Source: an uncultured Algimonas sp.
GTDB lineage: Bacteria > Pseudomonadota > Alphaproteobacteria > Caulobacterales > Maricaulaceae
NCBI RefSeq assembly: GCF_947498175.1
Contig: NZ_CANMJB010000014.1
Span: forward strand, 1 to 44,222
DNA: 44,222 bases
Direction of reading: 5' to 3'
Shown here: in pieces, positions 15,089 to 23,792 of the stretch
Numbering within the stretch: the stretch's first letter is position 1
Layout: each line of letters begins with the position of its first letter
Translations under genes and position numbers: made by a program
Notes under the pieces: model-generated
What the model was told of the DNA's origin: nothing
Databases searched by the model: none
What the model saw: the letters and a program-made list of their open reading frames with translations, nothing else

Positions 15089-15929
15089 AACGACCGCGCT
15101 CGACGCGCTGCCGAGTCTGCACGAAACGGTGCGTATCCACGGGTTGCGGGCGGACAAGTCGCTGGGACAGCATTTCCTGCTGGATCTCGACCTCACGCGC
15201 TCCATCGCCCGGCTGGCCCGGCCGCTGGACGGCGTGAATGTCGTCGAGGTCGGTCCGGGTCCGGGCGGTCTGACTCGGGCATTGATCCTGGAAGGCGCGC
15301 AGTCCGTTCTGGCCGTGGAGATGGATGACCGCTTCCTGCCTCTGCTGGACGACATCGCCCGCGCTTCCGGGAAGCTGTCGGTCCATCACGGCGACGCGCT
15401 GCGGCTCGACATGGCCCAGGCCCTGCACGCCCCGCGCAAGATCGTCGCCAATCTGCCCTACAATGTCGGCACGAAGATGCTGGTGAACTGGGTCACGGCC
15501 AAGCCCCTCTTCTGGGAACAGATGGTGCTGATGTTCCAGCTGGAAGTGGCCGAGCGCGTCTGTGCCCAACCGGGCGAGAGCGCCTATGGCCGCTTGTCCG
15601 TCCTGTGCCAGAGCGTGGGCGAGTGCCGCATCGCCATGAATATCCCGGCCCGGCTGTTCACGCCGCCGCCGAAGGTGGACAGCGCCGTCCTTGTCATCGA
15701 CCCGCTGGATACGCCGTTCGAAGATCTGAAGGCCCTTGGCGAGCTGACGCAGGCCGCCTTCGGCCAGCGCCGCAAGATGTTGCGCGCCTCGCTGAAACCC
15801 TATGCCAAACGCAAGGGTGTGGAGCTGGCGGACTGGTTCGCGGCCGCCAGCGTCGATCCCCAAGCCCGACCGGAAACGCTCAGCGTGTCGCAGTTCCAGC
15901 GGCTTTGCCGGTCGGCGCATCCGGCGTAG
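15081..15929 (+). CDS. rsmA: 16S rRNA A1518/A1519 N6-dimethyltransferase
   Basis: A 282-residue KsgA-type enzyme that dimethylates two adjacent adenines in helix 45 of 16S rRNA late in small-subunit assembly. It has the SLGQHFL motif, SAM-binding motif I VEVGPGPGGLT and catalytic motif IV NLPYN starting at Asn124. It overlaps pdxA by 8 bases, the usual alphaproteobacterial arrangement. Its last 50 bases overlap the 3' end of the convergent membrane-protein gene. Confidence 0.96.
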   Translation: MAETTALDALPSLHETVRIHGLRADKSLGQHFLLDLDLTRSIARLARPLDGVNVVEVGPGPGGLTRALILEGAQSVLAVEMDDRFLPLLDDIARASGKLSVHHGDALRLDMAQALHAPRKIVANLPYNVGTKMLVNWVTAKPLFWEQMVLMFQLEVAERVCAQPGESAYGRLSVLCQSVGECRIAMNIPARLFTPPPKVDSAVLVIDPLDTPFEDLKALGELTQAAFGQRRKMLRASLKPYAKRKGVELADWFAAASVDPQARPETLSVSQFQRLCRSAHPA

Positions 15930-16599
15930 CTTTCGCCTCGCTGTCGAAGACGTGAGGGTTGTCCTGCACGAACTTCTCGATCGTCAGGGGAAGGAACGTC
16001 GTGCCGCCCCGCTTGAGGTACCAGTAACCGACCCCCGCCCCGATGAAGGCGCCGATGCTGTCCACGATCAGATCGGTCATCGTGTCGAACAGCCCGTCCT
16101 TTTGCATGTTCAGCCCGAAGAACTGATCCATGCCGAATTCGAAAATCTCCCATAGCGCGCCGATCGAGACGGCGAAGGAAAACGCCATGATCGCGCAGAG
16201 CAGCGGCGGTGCGGACAGCCTGTCGCCGCGTACGAAGATCAGCATGACGACAGTGCCGATCATGCCGAAACCGATCGCGCTGCCCGTATGCATGAAGATG
16301 TCCCACCACCAGAAACGTTCATAGAAATTCCCGACTTCGCCGAGGAAGATCGTGCCGACGACGAATACCGTGACGGCCCCGATGAAGGAGCGCGGAAGAC
16401 GCAGATCGGTCCAGCTTTCGAGGAAGAAGGGCAGCAATGTCAGCATGAAGACGACACAGGCCAGGAACACCATGTTCCAGCTGGCCGTGACCAGGCCGAA
16501 CAGGGCCGACCCGACGAGTAACGCCCAGCAGACATAGGTGAACAGGCTGTGCCGGCGATCGATGATCTCCCCAGCTTCGTGTGTGTCGTCGTCGGCCAT
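15880..16599 (-). CDS. YjdF-like (DUF2238) inner-membrane protein
   Basis: A 239-residue membrane protein with about six hydrophobic helices between residues 20 and 200 and an alanine-rich soluble tail. The GALWEIFEFGMDQ and DTMTDLIVDSIGA blocks with conserved acidic residues in helices resemble the DUF2238/YjdF family, whose function is unknown. The start at 16599 (MADDDTHEAG) has GGATGGGG upstream; the longer frame to 16782 runs into the divergent gene. It overlaps the end of rsmA tail-to-tail by 50 bases, so transcripts of the two genes are complementary there. Confidence 0.8.
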   Translation of the reverse strand: MADDDTHEAGEIIDRRHSLFTYVCWALLVGSALFGLVTASWNMVFLACVVFMLTLLPFFLESWTDLRLPRSFIGAVTVFVVGTIFLGEVGNFYERFWWWDIFMHTGSAIGFGMIGTVVMLIFVRGDRLSAPPLLCAIMAFSFAVSIGALWEIFEFGMDQFFGLNMQKDGLFDTMTDLIVDSIGAFIGAGVGYWYLKRGGTTFLPLTIEKFVQDNPHVFDSEAKATPDAPTGKAAGTATR

Positions 16600-16762
16600 G
16601 GCCCCATCCGCAAATCGCCCGGATACGGGCCCATGCGGAATAGACGCGTATCCGCGCTCTGCGTTCCCGCAAGCCAGCTTCGACTGCGCAGCAACCGCAT
16701 TGCGGCCTTGACCCCGGGCCGATCCCGTAAAGACTGGGACGGCAAGACCTGGGGAGATTGCG

Positions 16763-18031
16763 ATGCCATCAAGGTCCACCACTTATATGTCGGTCGCGCT
16801 TGCTTTGTGTGTGACCCTCGCATCCGGATGCGCGACATCCACACCGGACACACCGCGCGAAGCGGGCCCTCTTGAAGACCGGTCCAAAAATATCGTCATT
16901 GCGGCAGACAGCGACGGCGTGGGCGCGTCCTGGTCGTCGGTGACGGATTCGCCCTTGGCCCGGACGGCGACGGAACTCTCCAACCTAGGCGGTGCGCCGG
17001 TCGTGCTGGGCGCCGTCGGCCTCATCATGGCGGCGGACTCCGCACCGAAGCGGCGGGCCAAGCGCATCGCTACGGCCTTGCGGGGCGATCTCGATCCCGC
17101 CGTCCTCGACCGCGAACTCGCGGAGCGGATTTCCGGCATCCTGCCGGATCCGGACGATGCGGCGGATGCGCCAGCGGTTCGGATCAAGGCCTTCGAACGC
17201 CCGGACGACCTTGCCCGGGAAGGCTATGTCGTGAATCCGGGCTACGCTCTAGCCCGGGACGGATCGGCGCTGCGGATCACCGCCGACATCGTGCATGCCG
17301 ACGTTCTGGACCTGGAACAGAGGGTCGCCCGGGAGATGCGACGCATCGAACTGGCGTCGAACCGCGACGACGGCATGCGCCGGTCGTCCCGCCGGTTGCG
17401 GCAGTTGCAGAACGAATGGCGGGCGCTGCCGCGGCACTATCGCGGGCGGATCGTCTACCACTCCGACCCACTCCAGCTTCCGCCGCGCGAAACGCTGTCT
17501 CCAGCCGATCCAGCCGTGCAGCTCGATCTGCGCGAAGCGCTCGACGCCGAACGCGAAGGCCGCAAACGGGCGGCGGAAGCGATCTATGCGGATGCCGCCG
17601 CCCGGGCGACCAAGCCCCGCCATGCGGCAAAGGCGGAACGGCGTCGCGACAAGGCGCTGACCAAAGCGGACAGCCTCCACGCCAAGGGAATGGACAAGCT
17701 CGCAGACGCCGAGATCGACAAGATGGAAGGACTGCTGCTCGCGGCCAAAGCATGGCGGGAGCCTGCGTCCGATGGCCAAAGCGCCCTATCGGACGCCATC
17801 GACAAAGGGCACGCCTTCATCGCCGAGGCCGTCGGCACGGCTTTGTTCGGCGTCGGCACGTTGGAGAACCCCGATGAACCGTCGAGGGCTTTTGCAGGCG
17901 CGGACCTGCTGCGACAAGACGAGGACGGGCGCCTGGTCATGCGCGTGACGGAAGGCCGCGAGGCCGGAACCATCCTGAGCGTGCCGGCGGCTGGCGAAGC
18001 CGAATATGGCGGGTCCGTTGCGCAACCCTGA
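16763..18031 (+). CDS. Putative lipoprotein of unknown function
   Basis: A 422-residue protein I do not recognise. It starts with a lipoprotein signal (hydrophobic residues 8-20, lipobox LASGC). Residues about 60-90 include a hydrophobic, Gly/Ala-rich segment. Residues about 170-340 are strongly charged and helical, rich in Arg, Ala, Glu and Lys (RKRAAEAIYADAAARAT; KAERRRDKALTKADSL), suggesting a helical hairpin or coiled coil of about 100 residues. The start lies in the gap with the divergent YjdF-like gene, and the gene ends 7 bases from convergent gmk. Codon use resembles its neighbours. Confidence 0.75.
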   Translation: MPSRSTTYMSVALALCVTLASGCATSTPDTPREAGPLEDRSKNIVIAADSDGVGASWSSVTDSPLARTATELSNLGGAPVVLGAVGLIMAADSAPKRRAKRIATALRGDLDPAVLDRELAERISGILPDPDDAADAPAVRIKAFERPDDLAREGYVVNPGYALARDGSALRITADIVHADVLDLEQRVAREMRRIELASNRDDGMRRSSRRLRQLQNEWRALPRHYRGRIVYHSDPLQLPPRETLSPADPAVQLDLREALDAEREGRKRAAEAIYADAAARATKPRHAAKAERRRDKALTKADSLHAKGMDKLADAEIDKMEGLLLAAKAWREPASDGQSALSDAIDKGHAFIAEAVGTALFGVGTLENPDEPSRAFAGADLLRQDEDGRLVMRVTEGREAGTILSVPAAGEAEYGGSVAQP

Positions 18032-18038
18032 TCGCGCC

Positions 18039-18686
18039 TCACCCGCCGTCGATGAGCCTTTTGACGAACCCGCTCAGCCAAGGCTGGCGCTTGCGGCGCA
18101 TGCGTTCGGCCGTGACGATGGACAATAGCTCGCCCATGGCGCGGTCGATATTCTCGTTGACCAGCACATAGTCGTATTCGGCCCAATGGCTGATCTCGTT
18201 TTCCGACTTGCTCATGCGCTTGGCGATGACGTCGTCGCTGTCCTGGGCGCGGGTGCGCAAGCGCTGTTCCAACTCGCGCATGTTGGGCGGCAGAATGAAG
18301 ATCTTGACCAGGTCGTCGGCGGCGGCTTCCGTGAGTTGCTGCGCGCCCTGCCAATCGATGTCGAAGACGATGTCCTTGCCATCGGCCAGCGCGTCCTCGA
18401 CCGGTCCGCGCGGCGTGCCGTAATAATTGTCGAACACGCGGGCATGTTCGAGCAACTGGCCGTCCGCCTCGAGCTCGGCAAAGGCATCCTTGGTGATGAA
18501 ATAATAGTCCTCGCCGTCGCGTTCGCCGGGGCGCGGCGGGCGGGTCGTGACGGAGACCGACATGGCGATCTGGGAATCCTGGGCCAGAAGGCGGCGCGTC
18601 ATGGTCGTCTTGCCTGCTCCGCTGGGGCTGGACAGCACGATCATCAAGCCGCGCCTTTGCTCCTTTAGATGATCCAGATCGCTCAC
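18039..18686 (-). CDS. gmk: Guanylate kinase
   Basis: A 215-residue enzyme that phosphorylates GMP to GDP with ATP. The P-loop PSGAGKTT is at residues 21-28, followed by SVSVTTRPPRPGE and YYFITKDAF, which bind GMP, and the DIDWQGAQQ segment. Its start overlaps the mltG stop (ATGA), so it is translated from the same message. In many alphaproteobacteria yicC lies between mltG and gmk; it is absent here. Confidence 0.97.
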   Translation of the reverse strand: MSDLDHLKEQRRGLMIVLSSPSGAGKTTMTRRLLAQDSQIAMSVSVTTRPPRPGERDGEDYYFITKDAFAELEADGQLLEHARVFDNYYGTPRGPVEDALADGKDIVFDIDWQGAQQLTEAAADDLVKIFILPPNMRELEQRLRTRAQDSDDVIAKRMSKSENEISHWAEYDYVLVNENIDRAMGELLSIVTAERMRRKRQPWLSGFVKRLIDGG

Positions 18687-19741
18687 CTCAGCCCTCTTTC
18701 TCTCTGTATCTGCCGCCAGCGTGCGACATTGCGGTTATGCTCCGCCAGTGTCCGGGCGAAAGCATGCCCGCCTGTCCCGTCCGCGACGAAGTAAAGCGCA
18801 TCCGTTTCCGCCGGGTTCAGCACGGCACGTATCGCCGCCTCGCCCGGATTGCAGATCGGCGTGCGCGGCAGGCCCGCGATCTGGTAGGTGTTCCAATCCG
18901 TCACCCGGTCGATTTCGCTCTGGCGGATACGGCGCCTGATCGGGTCGCCGCCCGTTATGCCATAAATGATGGTCGGATCGGATTGCAGCTTCATGCCGCG
19001 GCGCAACCGGTTGATGAACAGCCCGGCTATCTTGTCGCGCTCCATGCCGATCCCGGTTTCCTTCTCGATCACGGAAGCCAGGATGATCGCTTCTTCGCGG
19101 GTTCCGAACGGCAGATCCGGCGCGCGCGCGTCCCAGAGCTCGTCCAGCAGATCATCCTGCGCCGACGCCATCTGCGCGAGCAGCGCGGACTGCGCCATGC
19201 CGCGCGGGGTCAGATAGGTCTCGGGCAGCAGCGATCCTTCCGGCGGCACGGACGGATCGTCGTCCTTCAATGTCTCGAGGCGGTCCAGCGCCCGCACGAC
19301 CTGGGCCGATGTGGCCCCTTCGGGAACGGTGAACGGATAGAGAATGGCCCGACCGTTGGCGAGATCGTCATAGATCTTCGCCATCGAGCTGCCGGGTGTC
19401 AGCGCAAACTCGCCGGCCTTGAAGTTGGCTGCGTTGCCCCGCATCCGGGTGACCAGCTTGAACAGGGTCGCATTGCCGATCAGCCCGTCGGTTTCCAACC
19501 GGTCCGCGATGGAAGACAGGCCCGACCCGCGCGGCACGTCGAACACGACCGTCTGCGTCGCGGACGGGTCCGGCGCGGTTTCGTAGCGGTAGTTGACATA
19601 GGAATAGCCGGCGATGGCGAGACCGAATGCCAACGTCACCAAGCCGCCGAATGCGAGCAGGACCAGTGTCCATCGATTGCGCCGCCGCATGGCAGAGTCG
19701 TCCCTGCTGCGGGGATACTGAGGGTGGGGAGCGCGCGCCAT
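18683..19741 (-). CDS. mltG: Endolytic murein transglycosylase MltG (YceG-like)
   Basis: A 352-residue inner-membrane enzyme that cleaves nascent glycan strands and so sets their length. One transmembrane helix lies at about residues 24-48; a LysM-like segment and the YceG catalytic domain follow, with LASVIEKETG giving catalytic Glu226 (by analogy to E. coli Glu218) and the later SDPTIIYG block. A start at Met18 (MRRRNRW) is also plausible and would give a shorter cytoplasmic tail. It follows fabF by 11 bases. Confidence 0.95.
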   Translation of the reverse strand: MARAPHPQYPRSRDDSAMRRRNRWTLVLLAFGGLVTLAFGLAIAGYSYVNYRYETAPDPSATQTVVFDVPRGSGLSSIADRLETDGLIGNATLFKLVTRMRGNAANFKAGEFALTPGSSMAKIYDDLANGRAILYPFTVPEGATSAQVVRALDRLETLKDDDPSVPPEGSLLPETYLTPRGMAQSALLAQMASAQDDLLDELWDARAPDLPFGTREEAIILASVIEKETGIGMERDKIAGLFINRLRRGMKLQSDPTIIYGITGGDPIRRRIRQSEIDRVTDWNTYQIAGLPRTPICNPGEAAIRAVLNPAETDALYFVADGTGGHAFARTLAEHNRNVARWRQIQRERGLR

Positions 19742-19752
19742 GGGTGGCGCGC

Positions 19753-21033
19753 CTAATCGGCCTTGGCGAAGATCACCGCCGCATTGGTGCCGCCGAACCC
19801 GAAGCTGTTGCTCATGACCGCCTTGGCCTCGAACGGCTTGGCCGTGTGCGGCACCAGATCGAGTGGTGTCTCGACGCTTGGATTGTCAAGATTGAGTGTG
19901 GGCGGCGCCATGCCGTCGCGCAGGGCCAGGATGGAGAAGATGCTCTCCACGGCCCCGGCCGCGCCGAGCAAGTGTCCGGTCGCGGATTTGGTGGAGCTCA
20001 TCAGCACGTTGGCGGCGTGGTCGCCGAGCAATCTCTCGACGGCTTGGACTTCCAGCTCGTCTCCCATGGGCGTGGAGGTGCCGTGCGCGTTGACATAGCC
20101 GATATCCGCGGCGTCAAGACCGCTATGGCCGAGCGCCGCCTGCATCGCCCGCAAACCGCCTTCGCCTTCCGGGGCGGGGCTGGTGATGTGATGCGCGTCG
20201 CCGGACAGGCCGTAGCCGCGCAGTTCCGCATAGATTTTCGCGCCGCGCGCCTTGGCGTGTTCGTAGTCTTCCAGCACGACCACGCCAGCGCCTTCGCCCA
20301 TCAGGAAGCCGTCGCGGTCTTCATCGTAAGGACGCGAGGCCTTTTCGGGCGTGTCGTTGAAACCGGTCGTCATGGCGCGGCAGGCCACGAAGGCCGCGAT
20401 GCCGAGCCGGTTGATCGCCGCTTCGCCGCCGCCCGCGACCATCACGTCCGCATCGCCATGCGCGATCAGACGGCCCGCATCGCCGATGGCGTGGGCGCCG
20501 GTGGCGCAGGCCGTGACGACCGCGTGATTCGGCCCCTTCAGACCGTGCCGGATCGAAGTCTGGCCGGACGCCAGATTGATGAGCATGGCCGGAATCACGA
20601 AGGGCGAAAGCCGGCGCGGCCCCTTTTCGTGCAGGGTGATCGAGGCCTCGTAGGTGGTTTGCAGACCGCCAATGCCGGAGCCGATCATGACGCCCGTGCG
20701 GTGCTGAGCCTCTTCGCCCAATTCCTTCGGCGCCCAGTCGGCATCGGCCAGGGCCTGGTCGGCGGCGGCGATGGAATAGAGAATGAAATCGTCGATGCGC
20801 TTGGCATCCCGCGGGCTCATCACCGCGTCGGGATCGAAGGCATCGGGTCTGTCGGGGAATTCGCTGCGGCGCGGCACCTGGGCGGCCACTTTGCAGGCGA
20901 TGTCGGAGACATCGAAACTCTCGATCCTGCGGGCGCCGGAGCGCCCTGCAAGAATGTTCTTCCATGCGGGTTCGACCCCGCAACCGACGGGCGTGACAAG
21001 GCCCAAGCCTGTGACGACAACCCGTCTCTTCAT
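19753..21033 (-). CDS. fabF: 3-oxoacyl-[acyl-carrier-protein] synthase II
   Basis: A 426-residue thiolase-fold condensing enzyme that elongates acyl-ACP with malonyl-ACP. The Cys-His-His triad is visible: Cys176 in VVTACATGAH, one His in NAHGTSTPMGD and one in SATGHLLGAAG. It lies 13 bases after acpP, the standard pairing, and runs into mltG. Confidence 0.97.
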   Translation of the reverse strand: MKRRVVVTGLGLVTPVGCGVEPAWKNILAGRSGARRIESFDVSDIACKVAAQVPRRSEFPDRPDAFDPDAVMSPRDAKRIDDFILYSIAAADQALADADWAPKELGEEAQHRTGVMIGSGIGGLQTTYEASITLHEKGPRRLSPFVIPAMLINLASGQTSIRHGLKGPNHAVVTACATGAHAIGDAGRLIAHGDADVMVAGGGEAAINRLGIAAFVACRAMTTGFNDTPEKASRPYDEDRDGFLMGEGAGVVVLEDYEHAKARGAKIYAELRGYGLSGDAHHITSPAPEGEGGLRAMQAALGHSGLDAADIGYVNAHGTSTPMGDELEVQAVERLLGDHAANVLMSSTKSATGHLLGAAGAVESIFSILALRDGMAPPTLNLDNPSVETPLDLVPHTAKPFEAKAVMSNSFGFGGTNAAVIFAKAD

Positions 21034-21046
21034 GGTTTTAAGGCCC

Positions 21047-21283
21047 TTAGCCGACTTTCTCGGAGATGAACTTCACGGCATCGCCGACGGTCTGGATATG
21101 TTCGGCGGCGTCATCGGGGATTTCGATGTCGAACTCTTCCTCGAACGCCATGACCAGTTCGACATTGTCGAGCGAGTCCGCGCCCAGATCGTCGATGAAA
21201 TGCGCGTTTTCCGTGACTTTTTCTTCTTCCACGTCGAGATGCTCAACGACCATCTTCTTCACGCGAGCCATTACGTCAGACAT
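21047..21283 (-). CDS. acpP: Acyl carrier protein
   Basis: A 78-residue acidic four-helix carrier protein. Ser37 in [10 protein letters not shown] takes the 4'-phosphopantetheine arm on which fatty acids are built. AGGGAAAA lies before the ATG. Upstream is a roughly 420-base gap to fabG, so acpP probably has its own promoter as well as any read-through. Confidence 0.97.
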   Translation of the reverse strand: MSDVMARVKKMVVEHLDVEEEKVTENAHFIDDLGADSLDNVELVMAFEEEFDIEIPDDAAEHIQTVGDAVKFISEKVG

Positions 21284-21702
21284 AGATTTTCCCTAATTGG
21301 CGCCGGAAGATTCCGGCCGGTTCTTGGCTGTGGGGGCTAAGTTTGGGGCTAGTCCCTTGATTTACAACCCCAGCCGGGTTTTTTGCCCGCCCGCGACTAG
21401 CACAGGGGTCGCAGGGGCGCTACCCTGCGATCGGGGATAAGTCACGCATGGCAAACTCTCAGGACCGTGTGTCCGCGATGACCAGGATGACTGGATCCCG
21501 CAGACCGGCACGGTTTCAAGAATGAACGGCGTTTCAGAGGAAAAGCGGCGATCCAGACCCCGACCATCTTCAAGGAAGGCTGGAACAGCTAGTCGTGCAA
21601 GTCGTTCTCCGTCGGATAGGCCTTCTGCCATTCCCGGTCCAATCAATAGCAATGACCGCGCAGGGGGTCAGATAGACAAGGACGAAAGCAGGCGGAGGCA
21701 CG
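21284..21702. other. 419-base gap between fabG and acpP with small hairpins
   Basis: No convincing gene lies here; a 96-codon minus frame over 21362-21652 lacks family features and has no good ribosome site. Seen in order: a GCCGGA/TCCGGC hairpin in the acpP leader (about 21303-21318), a plus-strand AACCC/GGGTT hairpin followed by six T (21366-21384), a perfect TCGCAGGG/CCCTGCGA hairpin (21409-21430), and a CTGGATCCCG string (about 21490) like the end of the REP element at 22551. The acpP promoter should lie in this gap. Confidence 0.5.
21409..21430. repeat. Perfect 8-bp inverted repeat, 6-base loop
   Basis: TCGCAGGG and CCCTGCGA surround a GCGCTA loop in the fabG-acpP gap. No T-run follows on either side, so it is not a standard terminator. 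It may be a lone REP-like hairpin or a structure in the acpP leader transcript. Confidence 0.5.
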
Positions 21703-22443
21703 TCAGATCATCGCCATGCCGCCATTCACATGCAGGGTCTGTCCCGTGACATAGTTCGCCGCGTCAGACGCCAGATAGAGCGCCGCATGGGCGATATCCT
21801 CGCCCGTGCCGAGCGTGCCCATGGGGATACGCGACAGGGTCGCCTCGCGCTGGGCGTCGTTGAGTTCGTCCGTCATGGGCGAGCTGATGAAGCCCGGCGC
21901 GATGCAGTTGACCGTGATCCCGCGCGAAGCGACTTCCTGCGCCAGCGATTTGGAAAAGCCGATCATGCCGGCCTTGGACGCGGCGTAGTTGGTCTGCCCG
22001 GGATTGCCGGTCACGCCGACGACCGAGGTGATGCCGATGATGCGACCCGACCGCGCCTTCATCATCGGACGCAAGCACGCCTTGGCGAGCCGGAAGTAGC
22101 TTTCCAGATTGATCTTGATGACGTCGTCGAAATCCTCCTGTTTCATGCGCATCAGCAGCCCGTCGCGCGTGATCCCGGCATTGGCGACCAGGATGTCGAC
22201 CGGACCGTCCAGCGCGTCCGCCGCCTGCCCCGGCAGCGCATCGACGGCGTCGCCGTCTGACAGGTTGGCGGGGGTGACCGCTATGCGCTCGCCCAGCTCC
22301 GCGGCGAGGCTCTCCAGCTTCTCCGCTCGCGTGCCAGACAACGCGACATGGGCGCCCGCCGCGTGGAGGGTGCGCGCGATCGCGCCGCCCAGACCACCCG
22401 TCGCACCGGTCACCAGCGCGCGCTTTCCTTCGAGTGAGAACAT
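21703..22443 (-). CDS. fabG: 3-oxoacyl-[acyl-carrier-protein] reductase
   Basis: A 246-residue short-chain dehydrogenase that reduces 3-oxoacyl-ACP with NADPH. The cofactor motif TGATGGLGG (residues 12-20), NAG at 88-90, and the catalytic Ser140, Tyr153 and Lys157 (YAASK) are present, and the C-terminus GGMAMI is typical of FabG. It lies between fabD and acpP, as in most Proteobacteria. Confidence 0.97.
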   Translation of the reverse strand: MFSLEGKRALVTGATGGLGGAIARTLHAAGAHVALSGTRAEKLESLAAELGERIAVTPANLSDGDAVDALPGQAADALDGPVDILVANAGITRDGLLMRMKQEDFDDVIKINLESYFRLAKACLRPMMKARSGRIIGITSVVGVTGNPGQTNYAASKAGMIGFSKSLAQEVASRGITVNCIAPGFISSPMTDELNDAQREATLSRIPMGTLGTGEDIAHAALYLASDAANYVTGQTLHVNGGMAMI

Positions 22444-22463
22444 GGTTCTCTCCTGTGTTTTCG

Positions 22464-22580
22464 CTCACCCCGGCGAAAGCCGGGGCCCAGGCCGCATTCG
22501 TGACGAACATGACCTATGTGGAGTTCGCTCCGCTCACGCAGATTTGCTGGATCCCGTGTCGAGGCACGGGATGAGCGGAG
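22464..22580. repeat. REP-like pair of hairpins between fabD and fabG
   Basis: A perfect CCCCGGC/GCCGGGG hairpin with a GAAA tetraloop (22468-22485) and a perfect ATCCCGTG/CACGGGAT hairpin (22551-22572) frame about 65 bases of unremarkable sequence. The flanks GCTCACCCCGGCGAAAG and CTGGATCCCG...GGATGA are familiar from intergenic REP elements of alphaproteobacteria (recognised from memory). In the fabD-fabG transcript the hairpins may stabilise message or damp read-through. Confidence 0.7.
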
Positions 22581-22583
22581 AAT

Positions 22584-23528
22584 TTATTGTTTCACCATCC
22601 TCGCAAAGTCCGCCAACGCCTCCGGCGTGTCCAGCGGCAGGCCCTTGGCATCCGGCAGGGCGCGGCGCATCATGACGGACAGCACCTTGCCGCAGCCCGG
22701 TTCCGCGAACAGATCGACGCCCTTGTCGGCCATGAACTGCATACTTTCGCGCCAGCGCACGCGGCCCGTCACCTGCGTGACGAGGTCCGTGCGAAGCTGT
22801 ACAGGGTCGGTGACCGGCTCGGCCTGGACATTGTTGACGACCGGCACGACCGGCGCCTCGATGTCCACATCCTCCAGCGCATCCGCCATGGCATCGGCCG
22901 CGGGCTGCATCAAGGCGCAGTGGAACGGAGCGGAGACGGGCAGGATCACCGCCTTCTTCACGCCCAGCCCCTTGGCAGCCTCCGCGGCCGCGTGCACGGC
23001 CTGCTTCGATCCGGAAATCACGATCTGGCCCGGCGCATTGTCGTTGGCGATCTGGCAATCTCCGACTGCCTGCCCGGCGACAATGACGGCCTCGGCCTGT
23101 TCGAACGACGCTCCCAGCAATGCCGCCATCGCGCCCTTGCCCTCCGGCACGGCCGATTGCATGGCGTTACCGCGAATGCGCAACAGACGCGCCGTGTCTT
23201 CCAGGCTGATCGCCCCCGCCGCGCAGAGCGCCGTATATTCACCCAGACTGTGTCCGGCGACGAACTTCGCCTGATCGACCGTAATGCCGTGCGCCTCTTC
23301 CAGCGCCGCCATCGCCGCCATGCCGCACGCCATCAGGGCGGGCTGCGTGTTGGCCGTCAGGGTCAGCGCGTCGGCGGGACCGTTCCACATCAGATCGGAC
23401 AGTGTCTCGTCCAGCGCGGCATCGACGCGGTCGAACACGTCGCGCGCCGCAGGCGATCCGTCCGCCAGCGCCTTGCCCATGCCGACGAACTGGCTGCCCT
23501 GTCCGGGAAAAGTGAAGGCGAAAATCAT
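22584..23528 (-). CDS. fabD: Malonyl-CoA:ACP transacylase
   Basis: A 314-residue enzyme that loads malonyl groups from CoA onto AcpP. The nucleophile is Ser94 in GHSLGEY and the partner His203 is in VSAPFHCALM; the FPGQGSQ N-terminus is typical. ATG 23528 is preceded by GGAG. The longer frame to 24341 covers the divergent ribosomal genes and is false. First gene of the fab cluster. Confidence 0.96.
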   Translation of the reverse strand: MIFAFTFPGQGSQFVGMGKALADGSPAARDVFDRVDAALDETLSDLMWNGPADALTLTANTQPALMACGMAAMAALEEAHGITVDQAKFVAGHSLGEYTALCAAGAISLEDTARLLRIRGNAMQSAVPEGKGAMAALLGASFEQAEAVIVAGQAVGDCQIANDNAPGQIVISGSKQAVHAAAEAAKGLGVKKAVILPVSAPFHCALMQPAADAMADALEDVDIEAPVVPVVNNVQAEPVTDPVQLRTDLVTQVTGRVRWRESMQFMADKGVDLFAEPGCGKVLSVMMRRALPDAKGLPLDTPEALADFARMVKQ

Positions 23529-23792
23529 GGGCGCTCCGGCGTGGTGAGAAAAGCGGTATAGTGAGGACGGGCAGGCTTCGCCAGTCGTAACTCTTCCTTC
23601 TTCCGACGGGAAAGGAAGATGGACCACTCCAACCGCAATTCCTCCTTGATACCAACCTTCCTTCCCTTTATCGGCCTGCGCTTCACCGGTCGACGGTGGG
23701 CTTTGGAATCCTTCCGAACCGCCTATCCACCGACGTGACGCCCCACCTTCTCGGGCGTTCGTCGCCGTCGCCACGATCAGAAGGCTTACGCT
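23529..23792. promoter_or_regulatory. Divergent fabD/rpsF regulatory region
   Basis: This 264-base gap lies between divergent starts and should hold promoters for the fab cluster and the S6-S18-L9 operon. A TATACC string on the minus strand, about 35 bases before fabD, could be a -10 element. The 5' leader of rpsF is a known place for S6:S18 autoregulatory structures in bacteria, but I could not confidently trace that motif here. Confidence 0.4.
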
